From contig DMER01000119.1 in assembly GCA_003451645.1 (NCBI GenBank), positions 16,002 through 21,578 on the forward strand: DNA of 5,577 nt, given 5' to 3'. The notes under the pieces are model-generated. The model did no database searches, was not told the DNA's origin, and saw nothing but the letters and a program-made list of their open reading frames with translations. This DNA is from Alphaproteobacteria bacterium (GTDB lineage: Bacteria > Pseudomonadota > Alphaproteobacteria > Micropepsales > Micropepsaceae). Of this stretch, positions 1 to 4,434 are shown one piece after another. The position numbers and the translations under genes were made by a program. Each line of letters opens with the position of its first letter. Within the stretch, counting starts at the first letter, position 1.

Positions 1-624
1 TATGCGGTCTGAAAGCGACAGGGCCTCTTCCTGGTCATGGGTAACAAACACAAAGGTAATGCCTACGCGCCGCTGCAACAGGCGCAACTCGATCTGCATC
101 TCGTCGCGCAGTTTTTTGTCGAGCGCTCCCAAAGGCTCATCGAGGAGCAGAACCTTTGGCTGAAGGATGAGCGCACGGGCGAGTGCAATCCGCTGGCGCT
201 GTCCGCCTGACAACTGATCGGCGCGCCGCTTGCCGAGGCCCGGCAGCTTGATCAGATCGAGGGCATCCTCTACGCGGCGGTTGATCTCCTTGGTGGATAG
301 GCGCAGACGTCGCAAGCCATAGGCGATATTGTCCGCGACCGTCAGATGGGGAAAAATCGCATAGGACTGAAAGACCATATTGGTCGGCCGGCGATACGGC
401 GGCAATTGCGCACTCGGCGCGCCATCGATGAAAATCTCGCCCTCGGTTGGGATCTCAAACCCGGCAATCATCCGCAACAAGGTGGTCTTGCCGCAACCGG
501 AGGGCCCAAGAAGTGAAAAGAACTCGCCACGAATGATGTCCAGATCGACCGCGTCCACCGCAGTCACTGCGCCAAAGCGCTTTGAGACCTGCTCGATGCG
601 GATGATTTCATCGCTGGAGGACAT
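1..624 (-). CDS. potA: Polyamine ABC transporter ATP-binding protein, PotA-type (C-terminus cut by window edge)
   Basis: This is the cytoplasmic ATPase that would power the PotB/PotC channel. The frame is open from ATG at 624 to the window edge, giving 208 residues where PotA-family proteins usually have about 350-380; the missing part would hold the C-terminal regulatory (TOBE-type) domain. All nucleotide-binding motifs are visible: Walker [10 protein letters not shown] at residues 40-48, Q-loop Q86 in [14 protein letters not shown], signature LSGGQRQR from residue 138, Walker B LLLDEP with D162 and catalytic E163, D-loop GALD, and switch histidine H196 in VTHDQEEAL. The start is supported by AAGGAA at 636-641, 11 bases upstream and overlapping the potC stop codon, so the gene belongs to the potBC operon. 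The family assignment is firm. Polyamine specificity is inferred from the speE/speD neighbours, because related ATPases also serve iron(III) or other importers. Confidence 0.9.
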   Translation of the reverse strand, partial: MSSSDEIIRIEQVSKRFGAVTAVDAVDLDIIRGEFFSLLGPSGCGKTTLLRMIAGFEIPTEGEIFIDGAPSAQLPPYRRPTNMVFQSYAIFPHLTVADNIAYGLRRLRLSTKEINRRVEDALDLIKLPGLGKRRADQLSGGQRQRIALARALILQPKVLLLDEPLGALDKKLRDEMQIELRLLQRRVGITFVFVTHDQEEALSLSDRI

Positions 625-639
625 GGCGGGGTGGGTTCC

Positions 640-1476
640 TTAAACGCCTACGTTTGGCTTGTCATCAACGCCGATGCGGCGGACCCATTCCGCCAAAACC
701 ACAAGGACACAACTGGCCAGAAGGATCATGGCGCCCATCGCCAATACGCCCGGAAGTTTGCGGGGGAAGCGCAGCTGGCTCCAGATGTAGACTGGAAGCG
801 TTTGCTCCGTACCCGTCACAAAGAAAGAGATCAAGAAGTCGTCAAAGGATACGATGAAGCAGAGCAAGAAACTCGACACGATCCCTGGCATGACAAGGGG
901 GAACGTCACGCGCCAAAAGGTCATCCAGGGCCCTTCGCCCAGATCCATCGAGGCTTCCTCCAAGCTGCGGTCAAAGCCCTCAAGGCGCGATGTTAGGACC
1001 GAGATCGCAAAAGGTGTGCACAGAATGACATGCGCGATCACGACGCTGTACAGCGAGAGTGGAATACCGATCTGATTGAGCAGGACCAAAAGCGCGATGC
1101 CCAACATGATCTCGGGCACAAAGAGAGGTAACATGATGAAGCCCGTGACAGCACCCCGGCCCGCAAAGTCGTAACGCGTGATCGCCTTAGCCGCCAGCAG
1201 ACCCAAAGCCGTCGCCGCCGTTGCCGCAACGACGCCCACCTTGATCGAGTTCCAAAGGGCGGTGAGCATTTCCTCATCCGACAGGGCGGCCTCAAACCAC
1301 TTTGTGGTGAAGCCCTTCAGCGGGAACGCAATGAAGGTGCTATCGTTGAAGGCAAAGAGGGGCAGGAAAAACAATGGCCCGTATAAGAAGATCAGGTAAA
1401 GAAGCGCAAAGGCGGCAAGGCCATAACTCAACCGGCTTGTGATGCTCACGGCTTTGTCTGCGCCCTTTTGGCTCAT
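640..1476 (-). CDS. potC: Polyamine ABC transporter permease, PotC-type
   Basis: An inner-membrane permease of 278 residues, the usual PotC length. Hydrophobic segments lie near residues 18-44, 77-98, 110-133, 143-162, 196-222 and 246-264, consistent with six membrane spans. The cytoplasmic EAA loop that docks on the ATPase spans about residues 171-199, with EEASMDLGEGPW followed by the LVMPGI ending. I chose the ATG at 1476 because it overlaps the potB stop as ATGA and the protein then begins just before the first span; there is no Shine-Dalgarno, so translational coupling to potB is likely. The frame stays open upstream to 1752, but that stretch is a shadow of the potB coding sequence. It forms the heterodimeric channel with PotB. 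Substrate is inferred from context only. Confidence 0.9.
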   Translation of the reverse strand: MSQKGADKAVSITSRLSYGLAAFALLYLIFLYGPLFFLPLFAFNDSTFIAFPLKGFTTKWFEAALSDEEMLTALWNSIKVGVVAATAATALGLLAAKAITRYDFAGRGAVTGFIMLPLFVPEIMLGIALLVLLNQIGIPLSLYSVVIAHVILCTPFAISVLTSRLEGFDRSLEEASMDLGEGPWMTFWRVTFPLVMPGIVSSFLLCFIVSFDDFLISFFVTGTEQTLPVYIWSQLRFPRKLPGVLAMGAMILLASCVLVVLAEWVRRIGVDDKPNVGV

Positions 1477-2417
1477 CGGATTGACCGTGTGGCGAGCCGG
1501 GTGGCCGCGGTGAACAGGATAACCAGGATTGCGACGCCAGCCATCGCAGAGAGGGCCAGGGCCGCGCCGAACGGCCAATCCCCGACCCGTAAGAACTGCA
1601 CTTGGATCAAGGTCCCGATCATTTGGCCTTCCGGGCCGCCAACGAGACTGGGCGTCACATAGTCGCCTGCGACTGGCACGAAAATCAGCACCGCGGCCGC
1701 GATCACACCCGGCATCGATAGCGGCAAGGTCACCCGCCAGAACGAGGCCCACGGCCCGTCACCCAAATCGGCCGACGCTTCCAAAAGCGAGCGGTCGATC
1801 TTCTCAAGGCTCACATAGATGGGCAGTATTGCGAAGGCCGCATAAGCGTGGCTCAAGGTGAGGACGACTGCGGTCGGACTGTAGAGGAGGAACTCCAGCG
1901 GCTGTGTGATCAGGCCGAGGCTCAACAGGCCGGAATTGATCACGCCATTAAAGCCCAGGATGATCTTCCAGGCGAAGGCGCGCAACAGGTAGGACGTCCA
2001 GAACGGGATGGTCAGCAAGATAAGCCAAACGAATTTGTACCGCTGGACGTGAAAGGCCACATAGTAGGCCATCGGATAGCCGAGCGCGACAGTGAAAGCG
2101 GTCACAAGGCCCGAGATGGCCATCGTCCGCCAGAACACGTCCACATAGATCGGCTCGGAGAAGACTTGGGCATAGCGGTCGAATGTTGGTGTGGTATCAA
2201 CTCCGATGCCTTGCTCGGGCGGCAACTGCGTCCAAAAGCTGTAGGCAATCAGCAAGAGGAGCGGGGCGCCTAACCCCAGGATCATAACGATCATGGTAGG
2301 GCTGAGGAGTGCGTAGCCAGACGCCGTTTCGGACCGCCGCAAAAACGCGTCAAATCTGTCACCGAGGCGTGCGGTGTTATTGTGAGCGTTTTTGTGCTGC
2401 AAACTCGCTTGAGCCAC
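1473..2417 (-). CDS. potB: Polyamine ABC transporter permease, PotB-type
   Basis: The first permease subunit of the importer, about 314 residues from the chosen start. Hydrophobic segments are seen near residues 41-62, 99-120, 129-150, 181-201, 236-255 and 283-305. The EAA loop runs over about residues 211-238 (LLEASADLGDGPW, ending SMPGV). The motif PFWTSYLLRAFAW before the third segment's end is typical of PotB/PotH-type permeases. The start is uncertain: there is no in-frame ATG before the first membrane span. GTG at 2417 is preferred because a G-rich run (GGGGGAT) lies about 10 bases upstream; TTG at 2402 (309 residues) and TTG at 2489 (338 residues) remain possible, the last lying inside a hairpin loop. 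The gene follows speE after 115 bases and overlaps potC by 4 bases. Family is secure, the exact N-terminus is not. Confidence 0.87.
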   Translation of the reverse strand: MAQASLQHKNAHNNTARLGDRFDAFLRRSETASGYALLSPTMIVMILGLGAPLLLLIAYSFWTQLPPEQGIGVDTTPTFDRYAQVFSEPIYVDVFWRTMAISGLVTAFTVALGYPMAYYVAFHVQRYKFVWLILLTIPFWTSYLLRAFAWKIILGFNGVINSGLLSLGLITQPLEFLLYSPTAVVLTLSHAYAAFAILPIYVSLEKIDRSLLEASADLGDGPWASFWRVTLPLSMPGVIAAAVLIFVPVAGDYVTPSLVGGPEGQMIGTLIQVQFLRVGDWPFGAALALSAMAGVAILVILFTAATRLATRSIR

Positions 2418-2478
2418 CCGCCTGCATCCCCCAAGACCGGCCCAAATCGCCGGACAGTCAAGTCTTGTGGAAATCCGC

Positions 2479-2497
2479 GCTCGCCGCAAGGGCGAGC
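2479..2497 (-). promoter_or_regulatory. Perfect 7-bp hairpin in the speE-potB gap
   Basis: GCTCGCC (2479-2485) and GGCGAGC (2491-2497) are perfect inverted repeats around a 5-base loop. It lies 62 bases before the preferred potB start and its loop contains a possible TTG start. The minus-strand tail after it (GCGGATTTCC) is only weakly T-rich, so it may be an RNA processing, stabilising or attenuating structure rather than a full terminator. Confidence 0.4.
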
Positions 2498-2511
2498 ACT
2501 GCGGAATTGTT

Positions 2512-2530
2512 AACGCCGAAGTGCGGCGTT
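2512..2530 (-). terminator. Possible terminator or attenuator hairpin after speE
   Basis: AACGCCG (2512-2518) and CGGCGTT (2524-2530) form a perfect 7-bp stem with a 5-base loop, starting only two bases after the speE stop codon on the minus strand. The position suits a terminator or a stabilising 3' structure, but the following AACAATTCC lacks a clear T run. Partial read-through into potBCA is therefore plausible. Confidence 0.45.
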
Positions 2531-2532
2531 GC

Positions 2533-3396
2533 TTAGGGTGCTACAGCGCGGGCTAGCCATGCGGGCAGGGCAAAGGCCGCCTTATGCATGGCCGGTGTGT
2601 AGTAATCCGTGCGCAAGCGGCGCGCCGCAAAGCGCTCCTCCAGGCCGCCCCATTCGACCGGGTCGCCCAGAACCGAATCGCTGGAGGCCCAGGTTAGCGC
2701 CATGAACCCGCCAATGTAGCTTGGCACCACAGCCAAATAGACACCGCAATAGCGGAAGGTGCGCTTCATTTGCTCAAGCGTTCCGGTGAGCTCCTCAAGT
2801 TGAAAGAACGGCACACCGTTCTGGAATACGGCAAAGCCGCCGGGCGCCAGCGCATCCCGGACCCGTTGATAGAATGTATCGCCGAACAAGACCTCGGCGG
2901 GGCCAACGGGATCAGGCCGGTCGGCAATGATCAGATCGAAACGCTCTCGATTCTCGTCGGCGCCGAGATAGGCAAAGGCATCGTCGATCAGGATCTTCAG
3001 GCGCGGGTCCGCAAAAGCGGCGGCGTTGATCTCGCCAAAGTGTTGACGGCAAAGGTCCACGACCCTGGCATCGATCTCGACATTCACACACTCGTCGATA
3101 TCGCGGTGCTTCAGCGCTTCTTCCGCGATTGCCAAGTCGCCGCCGCCGACGATCATGACTTGGCGCATCTGACCATGTTCCAGCATCGGCACATGGGTGA
3201 GCATTTCAGAATAACCGCACTCATCCCGCGTGGTGATCTGGACAATATCGTCCAGCGCCATGACGCGCCCATTGCGCTTGGTGTTGAAAATCTTGATGTC
3301 TTGATACTGAGACTTCTCATGGGCGATCAGGGGCCCATCAACATCCATTTGCTGATAGAAGCCGGGATGAAGTTTTTCCGTGAAAGGATGAGACAT
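2533..3396 (-). CDS. speE: Spermidine synthase-type aminopropyltransferase (SpeE family)
   Basis: This cytosolic enzyme would transfer the aminopropyl group of decarboxylated AdoMet to putrescine or another diamine, giving spermidine and methylthioadenosine. It has 287 residues, matching E. coli SpeE, and similarity runs end to end: YQDIKIF at 31-37, the glycine-rich cosubstrate loop GGGD at 84-87, E107 of EID, the DD pair at 138-139, the catalytic-loop aspartates D159 and D162 in DRPDPVGPAE, QNG at 192-194 and a C-terminal YYTPAMHKAAFALP. Several usually conserved positions differ: GGGDL with E92 where GGGDG and arginine are usual, LDD for LDG, and R-P between the two loop aspartates in place of the usual small polar residues. 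ATG 3396 was chosen because AGGAGG (3406-3411) sits 9 bases upstream; the frame extends to 3561 but that crosses the promoter. Aminopropyltransferase family is firm; acceptor specificity is not. Confidence 0.9.
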   Translation of the reverse strand: MSHPFTEKLHPGFYQQMDVDGPLIAHEKSQYQDIKIFNTKRNGRVMALDDIVQITTRDECGYSEMLTHVPMLEHGQMRQVMIVGGGDLAIAEEALKHRDIDECVNVEIDARVVDLCRQHFGEINAAAFADPRLKILIDDAFAYLGADENRERFDLIIADRPDPVGPAEVLFGDTFYQRVRDALAPGGFAVFQNGVPFFQLEELTGTLEQMKRTFRYCGVYLAVVPSYIGGFMALTWASSDSVLGDPVEWGGLEERFAARRLRTDYYTPAMHKAAFALPAWLARAVAP

Positions 3397-3405
3397 GAGC
3401 GCTGG

Positions 3406-3411
3406 CCTCCT
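3406..3411 (-). promoter_or_regulatory. speE Shine-Dalgarno AGGAGG
   Basis: A full consensus AGGAGG on the minus strand lies 9 bases before ATG 3396. It decides the speE start against the longer open frame that reaches 3561. Confidence 0.85.
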
Positions 3412-3447
3412 GATGTTTGGAGCGGGCGTGCGGTGTAAGGGCGCGCG

Positions 3448-3476
3448 CTTATAGGAGAGGGGAGAGAGCCGCGCAA
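3448..3476 (-). promoter_or_regulatory. Predicted sigma-70-type promoter for speE
   Basis: On the minus strand, TTGCGC (3471-3476) and TATAAG (3448-3453) are separated by 17 bases, the preferred spacing. Transcription would start near 3441, giving a leader of about 45 bases before speE. It would drive speE and, if the downstream hairpins are read through, potBCA. Confidence 0.6.
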
Positions 3477-3555
3477 TGAGTTTCTCTATCAGCCCATGGC
3501 GCTCGGCAATTTGAAAGCGCATTTCAGGAAAAATGAGGCTGTTCCAAAAAACCTC

Positions 3556-3583
3556 TTGCACTGCAAAAAATCGCGCATATATT
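3556..3583 (+). promoter_or_regulatory. Predicted sigma-70-type promoter for speD
   Basis: TTGCAC (3556-3561) and TATATT (3578-3583) are spaced by 16 bases in an A/T-rich stretch. Transcription would start near 3590, about 180 bases before speD. The 79 bases separating its -35 box from that of the speE promoter are the shared control space, which contains a weak dyad CATTT-N6-AAATG (3520-3535). Confidence 0.55.
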
Positions 3584-3589
3584 CACGCC

Positions 3590-3770
3590 TCTCTCGCCAC
3601 AAGCTTTGTGCTCAAGGGCTGAACTTTCCGGCTAAGATGCTTAGGCACCGAACGCTGGAGACGATCTCTGGCCAAGCCGCAAGTAATGCGGTGGAAGCTC
3701 ATGTGTGAGCGCGAGATCCGCGCCAAAACAGTTGGTTGGTTGAACGTTTTCTTTTCGTGGGGAGGCGCAC
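3590..3770 (+). promoter_or_regulatory. Long structured 5' leader of speD, candidate cis-regulatory RNA
   Basis: About 180 bases separate the predicted start of transcription from speD. Short inverted repeats fill it: CACAA-gct-TTGTG (3598-3610), CTAAG-atg-CTTAG (3632-3644), CCGCA-agtaa-TGCGG (3677-3691) extended by CCA/TGG outside a two-base bulge, GCTCA-tgtg-TGAGC (3697-3710), and GCGCG-agatc-CGCGC (3709-3723), which shares two bases with the previous stem so the two are partly exclusive. Three GTTG repeats follow (3731-3742). The strong Shine-Dalgarno GGGGAGG is at 3759-3765. I do not recognise a named riboswitch. The boundaries depend on the predicted promoter. Control by polyamines or AdoMet is an inference from the gene downstream. 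Confidence 0.4.
3759..3765 (+). promoter_or_regulatory. speD Shine-Dalgarno GGGGAGG
   Basis: A strong purine-rich site five bases before ATG 3771, which fixes the speD start and hence its N-terminal extension. Confidence 0.8.
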
Positions 3771-4262
3771 ATGGCGCTCGCTCAATTGAAGAGAACGGCG
3801 ATCGATGCAACGCAGTCCCGGCTTGCGGACCGCGCCAAAGCGAAGACCGTTCCGTTTCCTGTTGTTTCTGCTCCTGCAGTTCAAGAGGACGATAAAGACT
3901 ATTGGATCACCCGTAATGGGCTGACCTATGCGGGCAGCCACGTCATTCTTGACCTGTGGGGCGCACAAGATCTCGACGATGTCGAGAAAATGGAGCGCGC
4001 CATGGTTGAGGCGGTGAAAGCCGCGGGCGCGACTTTGTTGCATATCCATTTGCACAAGTTCTCGCCAAATGGCGGCGTATCAGGTGTGGCGGTTCTCTCC
4101 GAGAGCCACATCTCGGTGCACACATGGCCGGAGAAGGGCTTTGCGGCCTTTGACGTGTTCATGTGTGGGGCGGCCGAGCCGCTCAAGACCATCCCGGTGC
4201 TCGAGGCGGCGTTCCGCCCCAAGCGCGTCGTGGTGGCGGAGCATCGCCGCGGCGTCCTTTAG
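3771..4262 (+). CDS. speD: S-adenosylmethionine decarboxylase proenzyme, class 1B-like
   Basis: A pyruvoyl enzyme that decarboxylates AdoMet to provide the aminopropyl donor for SpeE. The 163-residue proenzyme should cleave itself between E111 and S112 in LSESHISVHTWPE, turning S112 into the pyruvoyl group. Its active-site spacing matches the Thermotoga maritima enzyme (Ser63, His68, Cys83): S112, H117 and C132 are all present. The core begins at about residue 50 with LTYAGSHVILDLWG and ends with KRVVVAEHRRG. The first 48 or so residues are an Ala/Lys/Asp-rich extension absent from the roughly 120-130 residue class 1B enzymes. The start is supported by GGGGAGG five bases upstream. The gene is divergent from speE and ends 29 bases before a strong terminator, so it is probably monocistronic. 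Function is secure; the role of the extension is unknown. Confidence 0.95.
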   Translation: MALAQLKRTAIDATQSRLADRAKAKTVPFPVVSAPAVQEDDKDYWITRNGLTYAGSHVILDLWGAQDLDDVEKMERAMVEAVKAAGATLLHIHLHKFSPNGGVSGVAVLSESHISVHTWPEKGFAAFDVFMCGAAEPLKTIPVLEAAFRPKRVVVAEHRRGVL

Positions 4263-4291
4263 GGGCAGCCTTTAGCGTCTCTTCACTTTTG

Positions 4292-4328
4292 GCCCCAAGC
4301 GAGAGAGCGCTTGGGGCTATTTTCGTTT
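4292..4328 (+). terminator. Rho-independent terminator after speD
   Basis: GCCCCAAGCG (4292-4301) pairs perfectly with CGCTTGGGGC (4308-4317) around a six-base loop, and is followed by a T-rich tail (tattttcgttt). It closes the speD transcript and separates it from the oxidoreductase gene. Confidence 0.92.
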
Positions 4329-4332
4329 CTGG

Positions 4333-4350
4333 AGGCAAGGAGACTTGCCT
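4333..4350 (+). promoter_or_regulatory. Second hairpin with GAGA (GNRA) loop in the speD-oxidoreductase gap
   Basis: AGGCAAG (4333-4339) and CTTGCCT (4344-4350) form a perfect 7-bp stem closed by a GAGA tetraloop. It has no T tail on the plus strand, so it is not a typical terminator. The remaining bases to 4434 show no promoter that I would call with confidence. Confidence 0.35.
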
Positions 4351-4434
4351 AGGAGTGGTGAGTTGGCATTTCTTGGTGATATGGTTGTTTGGGATTTACC
4401 TCCCCAGGATCACCCGGTTTAGGAACAGCATGTT

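Noticed and set aside
631..996. 121-codon plus-strand frame opposite potC
   Set aside because: It lies antisense to the conserved end of the permease and has no domain features.
1477..1752. N-terminal extension of PotC giving 370 residues
   Set aside because: It overlaps potB coding sequence in another frame and is Arg/Gly/Pro-rich without homology; ATG 1476 in the ATGA overlap gives the normal family length.
1848..2273. 141-codon plus-strand frame opposite potB
   Set aside because: It is antisense to the PotB membrane segments; the highly charged composition is what reverse-strand reading of hydrophobic codons produces.
2770..3438. 222-codon plus-strand open frame opposite speE
   Set aside because: It is antisense to a well-supported SpeE with its own Shine-Dalgarno and promoter; the translation shows no recognisable domain and it follows the GC-rich codon pattern of the real gene.
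3397..3561. N-terminal extension of SpeE giving 342 residues
   Set aside because: It runs across the predicted -35 and -10 boxes and the AGGAGG site; the 287-residue form matches the family length.
3590..3770. SAM-II type riboswitch before speD
   Set aside because: AdoMet relevance made it worth checking, but I could not find its pseudoknot consensus by eye; a covariance-model search would decide.
3686..3895. 69-codon plus-strand frame overlapping the start of speD
   Set aside because: It overlaps speD out of frame by 125 bases and lacks a clear ribosome site; speD has the strong site and the conserved product.
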